NCBI GenBank assembly: GCA_004172865.1
Contig: SEBV01000007.1
Location: 248,001 to 312,000 of the forward strand
Length of the DNA stretch: 64,000 bases
Direction: 5' to 3'
Source: Gammaproteobacteria bacterium
GTDB taxonomy: Bacteria > Pseudomonadota > Gammaproteobacteria > Pseudomonadales > Cellvibrionaceae
Within the stretch, counting starts at the first letter, position 1; each line of letters begins with the position of its first letter. A program made the translations under genes and the position numbers. Positions 1 to 9,143 of the stretch are shown in pieces. The notes beneath the pieces were generated by a model. It did not search any database. It saw only the letters and a list, made by a program, of their open reading frames with translations, and was not told where the DNA came from.

Positions 1-35
1 GAAAAATTGTCAGGCCAATATGAAATATTTTACCT

Positions 36-467
36 ATGAGTGGTGGTCAAACGAATCACCAAAAGCTGAAAAATGTATTTGAAGAGTATCGAAGCTATCT
101 TGCTTCGATCAAGGATGTTTTGCCAGAAAAAATTGTTGAATTTGAAGCCGAATATAGTTTGCATGACTCCAAAATTAAGAAAATTTTCTGCTCTTTTAAA
201 AATAAAGAAGTCATTCTTGAATTTCTTGGCTGGAATTTAAACCTAGAGCATCAAATTTATTACACCTTAATATTTTCGGGAGTTACTAAATTTAAACAAA
301 CTTTACCGCAGCAAGAATATGTTGAATCTGAACTTGGTGATTTAGGTTATTGGGAAATTGAAAGTATAAATTCAGAAATTGAGGTGCGTATGTTGTTTGC
401 GTCTGGAGCTGAATTTAATATAACTTTTAAAGAATTTAGCTTCATCACAAAAAATATAAAAGCATAA
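36..467 (+). CDS. hypothetical protein, 143 aa
   Basis: I do not recognise this protein. It begins with a charged helix (residues 1-35, KLKNVFEEYRSYLASIKDVLP) and continues as alternating hydrophobic and charged strands, including HDSKIKKI near residue 45 and a beta-rich C-terminal half. There is no signal peptide and no membrane segment, so it is probably cytoplasmic. The layout resembles small immunity-like or DUF4085-type proteins, but that is only an impression. Base composition is more AT-rich than the later genes, which may point to acquisition. It stands alone, with about 170 bp of non-coding DNA before the next gene. No clear Shine-Dalgarno sequence precedes the ATG, and the true start could lie a few codons on. 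Confidence 0.6.
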   Translation: MSGGQTNHQKLKNVFEEYRSYLASIKDVLPEKIVEFEAEYSLHDSKIKKIFCSFKNKEVILEFLGWNLNLEHQIYYTLIFSGVTKFKQTLPQQEYVESELGDLGYWEIESINSEIEVRMLFASGAEFNITFKEFSFITKNIKA

Positions 468-641
468 TAAGTTGTTGCAGCTTTAATCCGTTACTTCGTG
501 CCTCAATTGTAAACTTTTTAAGTTGCGATTTTAACTAGGTGCCTCCACGGCTTAGTTGCGTAGAATATTTCATAAGACCACAATACGAAACTTCAATAAA
601 TTCCATTTGTTAATAGTGCTATTAAAAAATAGGAGCTGACT

Positions 642-1057
642 ATGAAGCCATTGATTACAGTAATTACATTAGGTGTTGATGATTTAGAAAAATCACTTCT
701 TTTTACAAGGATGGTTTAGGTTTTGAAACTGAGGGTATTGTTGGGAAAGAAATTGAATACGGTGCTGTTGTTTTTATACAGCTTCAAGCGGGTTTGCGTT
801 TGGCGTTGTGGCCGCGTGAAAGTATTGCTCATGATACGGGTTTAAAGCTTGGTTCAGCCAACCCTGCTGAAATGACTATTGGCCATAATGTTTCAAGTAA
901 GTCTGAAGTTGAAGATATTATGGAAAAGGCAAAAAATGCTGGCGCTTTTATTTTAAAGCCAAGTGGCGATACGTCATGGGGTGGTTACTCAGGTTATTTT
1001 CAAGACCCGGATGGTCATGTTTGGGAAGTTGTTTTTAATCCTCAGTGGGAAAATTAA
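642..1057 (+). pseudogene. VOC/glyoxalase-family gene broken by a one-base frameshift
   Basis: A Shine-Dalgarno AGGAG at 631-635 precedes an ATG at 642 that opens MKPLITVITLGVDDLEKSLLF, the typical first strand and helix of a vicinal-oxygen-chelate domain. That frame stops at 717-719. The continuation FYKDGLGFETEG lies in the neighbouring frame and runs to the stop at 1055-1057, ending in the classic FQDPDGHVWEVVFNPQW strand. The switch is near 695-705 and is repaired by restoring one base. The joined product would be about 138 residues, normal for a single VOC domain (dioxygenase or fosfomycin-resistance-like; substrate unknown). It is either a recent pseudogene or a sequencing deletion; the otherwise intact second half favours a recent event or an error. 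Confidence 0.85.
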
Positions 1058-1221
1058 AAATCCGTGTTAATTGATAAATAGTGATTTTTAATGCTGATGC
1101 TGCGGTAAGTCTTATCAGATAAAAATTACTGCAGTATCAGCTCAAAATTGCGATGACTTTGTGATTTTAAAAAAGTACGCGAATACCCAAATCAAAAAAT
1201 AAAATGTCATCACTTTATTTA

Positions 1222-1815
1222 CTAGGTTGGAGTTTTAATTTCTCCTGTAAAGCGCCCTTTATAAATGATATCGCTCAATGGTAGGCGTTGAGATGGAACT
1301 TCACGTTTTTGAAGCGCTTCTGGTAATGTGGAAGCGTCACCTTGATAACCTATAGCGACTGCAGCTTCAACTTTTAAATTTTCTGGCAGGCCTAATACAA
1401 CCGGTGTCTTTTCATAATCGATTCCCGCCATGCCGTGCGCGATTAATCCCAAGTTATGCGCTTGAAGTGCCAGCGACATAAACGCGGAACCTGTATCGAA
1501 ACTATGAGTGTTCAAAGGTCGTGTTCCATCGTAAGACGTTACCGATGTAATAATGACCAAGGCACCTGAATTTTTTGCCCATCCCTCATTAAATGGAACC
1601 AGCAGACTCAAAAGAGTATCGAATTCAGGCTCACCGCGCACTCCGTAAAAAAAGCGCCATGGTTGTAGATTGGAGCCAGATGGTGCCCAACGTGCTGCTT
1701 CAAAAATCGTTAGAAGCTGCTCATGCGTTACAGGCCGATCAGAAAAAGCTCGCGGTGACCAACGATCAAGAAATTGCTTATCAATTGGGTATTCGGATGT
1801 ACGCGTACTGCTCAT
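1222..1815 (-). CDS. nitroreductase family protein
   Basis: The 197-residue product is a FMN-dependent nitroreductase-fold oxidoreductase. The N-terminal FLDRWSPRAFSDRPVT is the usual phosphate-binding RRSxRxF-like segment, followed by EAARWAPSGSNLQPWRF (about residues 40-56), which contacts FMN and the substrate, and by the central LALQAHNLGLIAHGMAGID helix. The family reduces nitro groups, quinones or flavins with NAD(P)H as a cytoplasmic dimer; the physiological substrate cannot be read from the sequence. The start is supported by AGAGG about 8 bases upstream. It is transcribed away from the hybrid kinase gene and shares no operon. Confidence 0.9.
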   Translation of the reverse strand: MSSTRTSEYPIDKQFLDRWSPRAFSDRPVTHEQLLTIFEAARWAPSGSNLQPWRFFYGVRGEPEFDTLLSLLVPFNEGWAKNSGALVIITSVTSYDGTRPLNTHSFDTGSAFMSLALQAHNLGLIAHGMAGIDYEKTPVVLGLPENLKVEAAVAIGYQGDASTLPEALQKREVPSQRLPLSDIIYKGRFTGEIKTPT

Positions 1816-2293
1816 AGCTTCTACCTCTGCTTTAACCGTTTATAGACGCCAACGAGCTCTTTATTGGCGAGTTAGTGGACATTCAGTTTCATGTCATTCA
1901 TTGCGAAACGCCGTTGATGATCACTTGGTGATGCCATAAGGCTCATCATGGCCACCGACAACCCATCCTAGCGCATTTTATCTATCGTTGTTGGCTCAGC
2001 CAAAATTTTTTCAATAAACTCAATGGGCAATCCCAGTATTTTGGTAATCAAATAAGGGTGATTATTAATGCTTAAAAAAGTAGCCATTACAATTCATTTT
2101 TTTGATGCTATCTGCATAATTTAAACACAATAGAGGCTTACAAATTTACGCTTTTGATTAACTTGTCACCCGGAACATTGGTAACTTTGTTCTCTACCGA
2201 ACTGTGTTTTCTATAGGTTTTAGTGTCCAATTGTATAACCAAAACAGCGTAGTTCCATTTGCCGACTGGATAGCTGCTAAACTTTATTAAAAT
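1816..2293. other. intergenic region with no convincing gene
   Basis: About 480 bp between the divergent nitroreductase and hybrid kinase genes. It should hold both promoters. A 39-codon minus-strand frame at 1968-2087 (starting MATFLSINNHPYLITKIL) and an adjoining open frame below it could be the remains of a small gene, but there is no ribosome-binding site and no family I recognise. Confidence 0.5.
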
Positions 2294-5152
2294 GTGACAA
2301 TAACTTTCTACAAAAAATGGAGATACATCATTTCCCAGCAACATTTTTTACATCTGAGCTACAAGGAACTCAGCTTGCCTGATGGCTGCACAGAGTTGCA
2401 AAAAGCTCTGCTAACAACCATTCGACTAACGCAGCATCCAATGGCTTTCTTCTGGGCGGCCAATGAAATTTTTTATTTCAATGATGGTTTCAAGGATATG
2501 CATGGGAGCTTATGTGAAAACTTATCAGCCATTCAAAGCAATTCCGTCATATCAGAAACTTTTGGTTTAATAGAGAATAATATCAAAGGTGTGGTTAATG
2601 GCGGCGAAGCTTCATATTCTGAGAATCAATTAATATCTTGCGCAACTAATCCAAAGGTGAAAGCTTATTGGACATACAGTTGCAGCCCTATTAAGAATGT
2701 TGATTCTGAAGATGTAGTTGGAGCAATTGTGGTGGTGGATGACACTACTCACCAAGTTCTCTCAATGCAAAGCGCAAAAGAAGAGCGTGAACGATTAGCT
2801 GAGCTTTTTCAGCAGGCTCCTTCTTTTATGGCAATTTTAAATGGCCCTGAACATCGCATTGAATTCGCCAACCCTGGTTACCTGCAACTTATAGGTCACC
2901 GAGAAATTATTGGTAAAACTATTGCAGAAGCTTTGCCTGATGCAGTTGATCAAGGATATTTAAAAATACTTGATGATGTATATGGTAGCGGGAAATCATT
3001 TTCCGCAACTGGAGCAAAGTATGCGATGCAGGTCGAGCCAAATAGTCCTGTTGTTGAACGTTATGTTGATTTTGTGTTTCAGCCCATTAGGGACAGCGAT
3101 AAACAAACGAGAGGTATTTTTGTTGAAGGAATAGATGTTACTGAACGTGTTATCGCGGAAGCTCGACGCAACGGTTTAGCTAAATTAACGGATGAAATAA
3201 GTGTTCTTAAAACACCTGGTGAAATCGCATTTAAAGCTGCACAGATTTTAGGTGAGACGCTAAATCTAAGTCGCGCTGGTTACGGCGATATTGATCCAGT
3301 TGCTGAAACCTTAACTGTGGGTAAAGACTGGTGTGCAGAAGGAGTAGAAACTCTTGCCGGAACATTAAATTTGCGAGATTTTGGTTCGTTTATTGATGAT
3401 CTTAAAATTGGAAAATTTATTTCTATTAATAATGTTGAGACAGATTTTCGCACAGCAGATGCCGCTAAAGCATTTAAAGAAAAAAATGTCAGCTCGTTCG
3501 TCAACGCACCTGTCATTGAGCAAGGAAAGTTGGTCGCAGTTTTTTTTATAAATTATGCAGCGCCGAGGGAATGGAGCGATGCGGATCTTTCTTTCATTAA
3601 AGAAATGGCAAATAAAATTCGCGTTGCAAGTGAGCGATTAAGAAATGAAAAAGCCTTGGCAGAAAGCGAAGCGAAATTTCGTACAATAACTGATGCTATG
3701 CCGCAAATGGTATGGTCCACTTTGCCGGATGGATTTCACGATTACTACAACAAACAATGGTACACGTTCACCGGTGTTCCAGAAGGTTCTACGGATGGTG
3801 AATTATGGAAGACCATGTTTCATCCGGATGATCGGTCGCGCGCAAATGAGATCTGGCAAAAAAGTCTTATTTCTGGCAAACCTTATGAAATTTCATATCG
3901 GCTTCGCCACAGTTCGGGCGAATATCGTTGGACTCTGGGGCGAGCTTTGCCCATTAAAAATTCATCGGGGAAAATTATTCGATGGATGGGCACTTGCACT
4001 GATATTCACGCGCAAAAATTAGCAGAAGAGGGATTACGAGATTCGAATGATCGGAAAGATGAATTCCTTGCAATGTTGGCCCATGAACTGCGTAATCCAC
4101 TAGCACCTATCAGCAGCTCAGCGCATATGCTCGCGTTGATAAAATCAGATGATGAGCGTATCAAACGCGCTGGAGAAGTTATCGTTCGACAAGTGAAGCA
4201 CATGACAAATCTAGTTGATGACTTACTAGACGTTTCTCGCTTAACTCGTGGGTTGGAACAACTGAAAAATGATTTTATCAATATTAATGAAGTTATAAAT
4301 AATGCCATTGAACAAAGTTTTCCACTCATTCAGGCACGGCAGCATACGCTAGATGTGCAATTGGAAGAACACGATGCAATTGTCTACGGCGATAAAACTC
4401 GACTTACGCAAGTGGTATCGAATATTTTGACCAACTCTGCGAAGTACACTGAGGAAGGTGGGAGAATTATTGTCCGTGTTCAAAGTCAAATTGGAAAAAT
4501 TACTATCAAGATTTCTGATAACGGAACCGGAATTTCATCTGAGTTGCTTCCGCTCGTATTTGATACATTCACGCAAGGCGAAAGAAATTCTGATCGCACT
4601 CTAGGTGGTCTTGGGCTTGGCCTCACACTGGTAAAAAAACTAGTCACTTTACATAATGGTGAAGTGCAAGCTGAAAGCAAAGGCAAAGATCTAGGAAGCA
4701 CATTTACCGTTACACTTCCATTAGCAAAATCCTCAGCAGCCTCGATCAGTGAAGAATTTAGTGTTGGTTCATCAGTTAAAAATCTAACGTCATTAAAATT
4801 AATGGTTGTAGACGACAATGCTGATGCCGCTGAAACACTCACACAACTTTTGCAACTGTCCGGTTATGAAACTATTACTAGCAAAGATGGAAAATCCGCA
4901 TTGAGTGAAGCGGCCAGCTTCGTACCCGATGTTCTCATCCTGGATATTGGTTTGCCCGATATGGACGGCTACGAGTTAGCGCAACAGATTCGAAAAATAG
5001 AAAATTTATCAAACTCAACATTAATTGCGTTAACCGGATATGGACAGAATCACGATAGGCTATTGGCATTGGCAGCAGGGTTTGATCACCATTTGGTGAA
5101 ACCAGTCGATTTCAAAGTGCTGAGAAGTATACTGGACACACTACATTTGTAA
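2294..5152 (+). CDS. hybrid sensor histidine kinase (PAS-PAS-GAF-PAS-HisKA-HATPase-REC)
   Basis: A 952-residue hybrid kinase without obvious membrane segments, so the sensing is probably cytoplasmic. Domains in order: a weak PAS-like region (about 40-160), PAS (about 170-290, QAPSFMAILNGPEHRIEFAN), GAF (about 295-450), PAS_3 (about 455-580, with MFHPDDR), HisKA with the phospho-acceptor His597 in LAHELRNPL, HATPase with NSAKYT, DNGTGI and GGLGLGLTLVK boxes, and a C-terminal receiver with Asp884 in VLILDIGLPDMDGYE. The receiver has no output domain, so a phosphotransfer partner or autoregulation is expected. The open frame begins with GTG at 2294, with no good Shine-Dalgarno sequence; a start further in is possible. 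No dedicated response regulator lies next to it. Confidence 0.92.
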   Translation: MTITFYKKWRYIISQQHFLHLSYKELSLPDGCTELQKALLTTIRLTQHPMAFFWAANEIFYFNDGFKDMHGSLCENLSAIQSNSVISETFGLIENNIKGVVNGGEASYSENQLISCATNPKVKAYWTYSCSPIKNVDSEDVVGAIVVVDDTTHQVLSMQSAKEERERLAELFQQAPSFMAILNGPEHRIEFANPGYLQLIGHREIIGKTIAEALPDAVDQGYLKILDDVYGSGKSFSATGAKYAMQVEPNSPVVERYVDFVFQPIRDSDKQTRGIFVEGIDVTERVIAEARRNGLAKLTDEISVLKTPGEIAFKAAQILGETLNLSRAGYGDIDPVAETLTVGKDWCAEGVETLAGTLNLRDFGSFIDDLKIGKFISINNVETDFRTADAAKAFKEKNVSSFVNAPVIEQGKLVAVFFINYAAPREWSDADLSFIKEMANKIRVASERLRNEKALAESEAKFRTITDAMPQMVWSTLPDGFHDYYNKQWYTFTGVPEGSTDGELWKTMFHPDDRSRANEIWQKSLISGKPYEISYRLRHSSGEYRWTLGRALPIKNSSGKIIRWMGTCTDIHAQKLAEEGLRDSNDRKDEFLAMLAHELRNPLAPISSSAHMLALIKSDDERIKRAGEVIVRQVKHMTNLVDDLLDVSRLTRGLEQLKNDFININEVINNAIEQSFPLIQARQHTLDVQLEEHDAIVYGDKTRLTQVVSNILTNSAKYTEEGGRIIVRVQSQIGKITIKISDNGTGISSELLPLVFDTFTQGERNSDRTLGGLGLGLTLVKKLVTLHNGEVQAESKGKDLGSTFTVTLPLAKSSAASISEEFSVGSSVKNLTSLKLMVVDDNADAAETLTQLLQLSGYETITSKDGKSALSEAASFVPDVLILDIGLPDMDGYELAQQIRKIENLSNSTLIALTGYGQNHDRLLALAAGFDHHLVKPVDFKVLRSILDTLHL

Positions 5153-5173
5153 TTTCAGTCGATGGGGAAAAAT

Positions 5174-5322
5174 ATGAAAAAACAAGCAGCTGGGGCGGGA
5201 ATAGGTGTAGGACAGTGATTGCTGCTGTCTTATCCTGGAGTGCAAATCATTCTGTATTTTGGATAATTATCCACGCGTTGTTGGGTTGGCTTTACGTAAT
5301 TTATTACGTGTTGTTTAAATAA
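5174..5322 (+). pseudogene. small membrane protein gene with a one-base frameshift
   Basis: An ATG at 5174, just after GGGGAAAAAT, opens MKKQAAGAGIGVG and then hits a stop at 5216-5218. The adjacent frame from 5215 reads VIAAVLSWSANHSVFWIIIH and continues LLGWLYVIYYVLFK to a stop at 5320-5322. Adding one base near 5211-5214 joins the two into a protein of about 49 residues with a glycine-rich start and one or two hydrophobic helices. I recall small proteins of the form glycine-rich, LSW..NHSV, GWLYVIYY in other proteobacteria, function unknown. It is either a pseudogene or a sequencing deletion, like the VOC gene at 642. Confidence 0.65.
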
Positions 5323-5439
5323 TTTTTTAGAAATAACTAAATCTCAAGCGCACGATATAAATCAAACTCATCTTTAAAGTTTCCGTAATTTTTGAGATTT
5401 TTATTACGATGTGCGATTCGCTCTACGCAAAGGAAAACC

Positions 5440-6978
5440 ATGAGTCGACTACGCTTGATACTCGGCGATCAGTTAAATATAAATCATAGTTGGTTGCGAG
5501 AGCCGGAGCGGAGTGCATCTCGCGATGTTATTTATGTGTTGATGGAAGTACGTACTGAAACAGACTACGTAGTTCATCATGCGCAAAAAGTGTTGGGGAT
5601 TTTTGCCGCTATGCGCGGTTTTTCAAGCGCTTTGCAAGCGGCGGGTTTAAAGGTTCACTATATTCGTTTGAGCGATGCCGATAATAAGCAAGATTTTATC
5701 GCTAACTTACGGCAGCTTATTGATATTTATGGTGTGACGAAAATTGAACGACAACAAGCTGACGAATATCGCCTGGAATCGCTTCTGCTAAAAGCACCAG
5801 ACATATTAGGTGTGCCTGTAAAGGTATTTGATAGCGAGCATTTCCTCACCAATAGAGCTTCCATCTCACGTCAATTTGCTATTGAAGTTCCACGCATGGA
5901 ATTTTTTTATCGTGAATTGCGTAAGCAATACAATGTTTTGCTAGATGAAAAGCATAATCCTATTGGAGGGCGGTGGAATTACGATCAAGAAAATCGTAAG
6001 CGTTGGAAGGGCGAGCCAGCATTGCCCGAGCAATATAAGCTATCCGCAAATCTCGCTGAGCTTTGGAATGAAATTCAAACCTGCAACGTGAAAACCATGG
6101 GGCAGGCACACGCAAAAGAATTTCCATGGCCTATTACCCGATCGCAAGCTAAAGCTTGGCTTGCACATTTTATGGTTACCGCATTTCCACATTTTGGTGA
6201 ATTTCAAGATGCTATGAGCACGGCATCACCAAAATTATTTCATGCGGGAATTTCGTTTTCACTCAATATTAAATTGTTGCATCCCCTGGAGGTCATTCGA
6301 GCGGCACTTGATGAATTTAATGCTGGGCGAGTGGGCGTTGCAACTGTTGAGGGTTTTGTTCGGCAAATCCTCGGTTGGCGTGAATTTGTGCGCGGTATTT
6401 ATTGGGCGCGCATGCCGGACTACGCCCATTTAAATGTATTACAACATGAGCGCCCACTACCTCGTTGGTATTGGAATGGCGAAACCAACATGAATTGTTT
6501 GCATCATGCTATCCAACAGTCACTCGATAACGCTTACGCGCATCACATTCAGCGTTTAATGATAACGGGTAATTTTGCGCTGCTTGCGGGATGCGCACCG
6601 GATGAAGTGGATGCATGGTATTTAGGAATTTATATCGATGCATTTGAATGGGTTGAAATGCCCAACGTGCGCGGTATGAGTCAATACGCAGATGGTGGAA
6701 TAATGGGCAGTAAACCTTACGCTGGTTCTGCAAGTTACATTAATAAAATGAGCGATTATTGTAAAAATTGCCATTACGACCACAAACTTCGACACGGTGA
6801 AAAATCTTGTCCTTTTAATAGTTTGTTTTGGCACTTTCATGCGCGCCACGCGAAACTTTTGTCAACCAATCCTCGGATTAGTATGACCTATCTTTTGTGG
6901 CAAAAGATGAGTGAGTCGGAACGTAGGCAAACACTCGCACAGGCAGAACTTTATCTTAATAATGTTGATAATCTTTAA
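5440..6978 (+). CDS. iron-sulfur photolyase of the FeS-BCP (PhrB) class
   Basis: The 512-residue product belongs to the cryptochrome/photolyase-related family with a 4Fe-4S cluster, whose characterised members are (6-4) photolyases. The N-terminal Rossmann half starts SRLRLILGDQLNINHSWL; the C-terminal FAD-binding half contains GWREFVRGIYW and YIDAFEWVEMPNVRGMSQYADGG. Four cysteines, Cys353, Cys441, Cys444 and Cys457, have exactly the spacing of the cluster ligands known in Agrobacterium PhrB (350, 438, 441, 454 as I recall). The ATG at 5440 is chosen because AAGGAAAA lies just upstream; the frame is open 16 codons earlier but that extension is basic and not conserved-looking. It stands alone and complements recA as a light-driven DNA repair function. 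Confidence 0.92.
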   Translation: MSRLRLILGDQLNINHSWLREPERSASRDVIYVLMEVRTETDYVVHHAQKVLGIFAAMRGFSSALQAAGLKVHYIRLSDADNKQDFIANLRQLIDIYGVTKIERQQADEYRLESLLLKAPDILGVPVKVFDSEHFLTNRASISRQFAIEVPRMEFFYRELRKQYNVLLDEKHNPIGGRWNYDQENRKRWKGEPALPEQYKLSANLAELWNEIQTCNVKTMGQAHAKEFPWPITRSQAKAWLAHFMVTAFPHFGEFQDAMSTASPKLFHAGISFSLNIKLLHPLEVIRAALDEFNAGRVGVATVEGFVRQILGWREFVRGIYWARMPDYAHLNVLQHERPLPRWYWNGETNMNCLHHAIQQSLDNAYAHHIQRLMITGNFALLAGCAPDEVDAWYLGIYIDAFEWVEMPNVRGMSQYADGGIMGSKPYAGSASYINKMSDYCKNCHYDHKLRHGEKSCPFNSLFWHFHARHAKLLSTNPRISMTYLLWQKMSESERRQTLAQAELYLNNVDNL

Positions 6979-6999
6979 GTTAATAAACGTTTTTGGTTT

Positions 7000-7692
7000 T
7001 CAATGCGATGCCAGCTGATCGTTTTTATATTCTGAAATAGTTAAAGCGTTTAAACTGTAAGAAGAAATGCCCAGTACAGTTTCTTCCGTCTCCGTTGTTT
7101 CTATATGAAGAATTCCTGTAAGCCAGAATGGAGTAAATATATCTTTAATTTTAATTCCCTGTGGTGATCTTACATAAATCAACTGATTGGGCGAAGGTGG
7201 TGGTACATGTGTGCATGCGCCAAAATACGGTGCAAAGAAAAACGCTGTGAGTTCGTGTTTATCATTGTATTCAAGCGGTACTACATATCCTGCAATTTTG
7301 ATTTTTTTATTAACAAATTCTCGACGAACACCTGTTGAAATTAGTACGTACTTCAGTGACATTTTTTCCTGACTGTCAAAATTATTGGGCGTACTTTGCA
7401 TGATCACACCGAAATTTTTACCTATCGAACTAGATTGAATTCGCTTCGCATTTTTATCTTTTTCTAATTCAAATTTACTTAGGCTGTTGTGGTCAACAAC
7501 TTGCGCAGCTTGTATAAGTTTTACTGCATCTTTCGGAAGTAGGTCAATCCACTCAATTGTTTGCGGTTGGGTATTTTGATCACTCGCCGTAGCCGGAAGA
7601 AAAGGCTCCTTTTGCACCTGAAAAGTAAACAGAGCTAAAAGCGTTAGCGTAAGAACAAAAATTACTTTTTTCACTCGAGTTTTTCTCGTCAT
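7000..7692 (-). CDS. DUF3299 family exported protein (copy 1)
   Basis: 230 residues with an N-terminal positively charged segment and a hydrophobic stretch (VIFVLTLTLLALFTF), so probably exported or membrane-anchored in the periplasm. The family core is IEWIDLLPKD near residue 46 and the C-terminal VVPLEYN...PYFGACTHVPPPSPNQLIYV, which is diagnostic of DUF3299. Function is not established, but genes of this family often sit beside ZrgA-like (DUF2796) and MacB/LolD-type ABC genes, as they do here. It diverges from the COG0523 GTPase gene, and a Zur-like palindrome lies between them, so zinc regulation is likely. A paralogue is at 9782-10480. The start codon has no clear ribosome-binding site. 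Confidence 0.85.
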   Translation of the reverse strand: MTRKTRVKKVIFVLTLTLLALFTFQVQKEPFLPATASDQNTQPQTIEWIDLLPKDAVKLIQAAQVVDHNSLSKFELEKDKNAKRIQSSSIGKNFGVIMQSTPNNFDSQEKMSLKYVLISTGVRREFVNKKIKIAGYVVPLEYNDKHELTAFFFAPYFGACTHVPPPSPNQLIYVRSPQGIKIKDIFTPFWLTGILHIETTETEETVLGISSYSLNALTISEYKNDQLASH

Positions 7693-7854
7693 GAGCGGGA
7701 AGGCGCGTTTGTGAGAGTATGCGCTTAGCTTTATGCTGATTTCATCGTAGTTGTTCAGTCAGGCGTGAGTTATCTTGAACAACAGCATTGCCTTCTTAGA
7801 ATTTGCCTGAACATTTTTAGTCAAAACGCCGAAACTCCCTTCTCTTTATTTATG

Positions 7855-7870
7855 TTATGTTATAACATAA
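7855..7870. promoter_or_regulatory. Zur-type operator palindrome
   Basis: TTATGTTATAACATAA is a perfect 16-bp palindrome in the divergent promoter between the DUF3299 gene (minus) and the COG0523 GTPase gene (plus), 68 bp before the latter. Its TGTTAT...ATAACA arms match the known gammaproteobacterial Zur box pattern. Because the site lies between both genes it could repress both when zinc is plentiful. Confidence 0.8.
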
Positions 7871-7938
7871 TTTAATAAATTGATATTTGCCTAAAGCAGT
7901 TTCAGGGCATATGAGGTGTAAACAATGAGGCAATCGCT

Positions 7939-9141
7939 ATGCAACAACTCCCGGTAACCGTTCTATCAGGCTTTCTTGGCGCGGGTAAAACCACCTTGTT
8001 GAGTCATATATTGAACAATCGCGAGCAGCTGCGGGTGGCAGTTATCGTGAATGACATGAGTGAAGTGAATATAGATGCAGATTTGGTTCGTCATGACGTT
8101 GAATTGAATCGCGCCGAAGAAAAATTGGTGGAGATGAGCAACGGCTGTATTTGCTGCACCTTGCGCGAAGATTTACTGATTGAGATCAATCGGTTGGCTG
8201 TGGAGGGTCGTTTTGACTATTTGGTTATTGAGTCGACTGGGATATCTGAGCCATTACCGATTGCGGAAACCTTCACTTTCGAGGATGAGGACGGCAAAAG
8301 TCTTTCGCACGTTGCGCGTTTGGATACGATGGTAACCGTCGTCGATGGCGCCAATTTTTTGGATGACTATTACGAAGCGTTTTCCTTGTTAGAGGCTGGC
8401 GAGTCATTGAGTGAAGACGATGATCGCAATGTCGCGGACTTATTAATCGATCAAATTGAGTTTTGCGATGTCCTTCTAATCAGTAAGACGGATTTAATCA
8501 GTGCGGAAAAACTCAATGAGTTGAAGGCAGTATTGCGGCAACTAAACACTACCGCAGAAATCCTTTCGATGACGAAAGGAAATATCCCGCTCGACAAAGT
8601 ATTGAATACGAGAAAATTTAACTTTGAAAAAGCTCAGCAATCGCCCGGATGGCTAAAAGAATTACGCGGAGAACATATTTCGGAAACGGAAGAATATGGC
8701 ATTAGCAGTTTTGTTTATCGCGCGCGTCGTCCGTTCCATCCACAAAAGATCCACAATTTTTTTGCGGACCCTGAAATGAGCGGAAAGTTATTGCGCTCAA
8801 AAGGCTTTTTCTGGCTCGCGAGTCGCCCTCAATTTGCCGGGCAATGGAGCCAAGCGGGTGGTGTTGCACAACATGGTGCGGCGGGTATGTTTTGGAAGGC
8901 AACGCCGAAAGAGCATTGGCCGGAGGATCAGGAACAAGTTAACTACATTATGGAAAAATGGATTGAACCTTTTGGCGATATGCGTCAGGAATTGGTTTTT
9001 ATTGGGCGTGGTATAGAAAAAGAAAGCTTCATCACTCAGTTGGATGCATGTTTGCTAACAGATGAAGAAATGTCAGCGGGGCAAACCTATTGGAAAGCAT
9101 TGCCAGATCCTTTCCCAAGCTGGACAAGAGAAGAGGTATAA
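7939..9141 (+). CDS. COG0523 G3E GTPase, probable zinc metallochaperone (ZigA/YciC-like)
   Basis: A 400-residue CobW/COG0523 GTPase. The P-loop GFLGAGKTT is at residues 11-19, the family metal-binding CxCC motif is Cys70-Ile-Cys72-Cys73, the Walker B region is [13 protein letters not shown], and the base-recognition motif SKTD follows. The C-terminal half is the CobW_C domain (from about residue 250, [19 protein letters not shown]). These GTPases bind zinc and deliver it to client enzymes under zinc starvation. The Zur-type palindrome 68 bp upstream and the DUF2796 gene 3 bp downstream support a zinc role rather than cobalt or nitrile hydratase. Start: ATG at 7939, preceded by GAGGCAAT. Confidence 0.93.
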   Translation: MQQLPVTVLSGFLGAGKTTLLSHILNNREQLRVAVIVNDMSEVNIDADLVRHDVELNRAEEKLVEMSNGCICCTLREDLLIEINRLAVEGRFDYLVIESTGISEPLPIAETFTFEDEDGKSLSHVARLDTMVTVVDGANFLDDYYEAFSLLEAGESLSEDDDRNVADLLIDQIEFCDVLLISKTDLISAEKLNELKAVLRQLNTTAEILSMTKGNIPLDKVLNTRKFNFEKAQQSPGWLKELRGEHISETEEYGISSFVYRARRPFHPQKIHNFFADPEMSGKLLRSKGFFWLASRPQFAGQWSQAGGVAQHGAAGMFWKATPKEHWPEDQEQVNYIMEKWIEPFGDMRQELVFIGRGIEKESFITQLDACLLTDEEMSAGQTYWKALPDPFPSWTREEV

Positions 9142-9143
9142 CT

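Noticed and set aside
1968-2087. 39-codon minus-strand frame starting MATFLSINNHPYLITKIL
   Set aside because: No Shine-Dalgarno sequence and no recognisable family; might be a gene remnant but cannot be supported.
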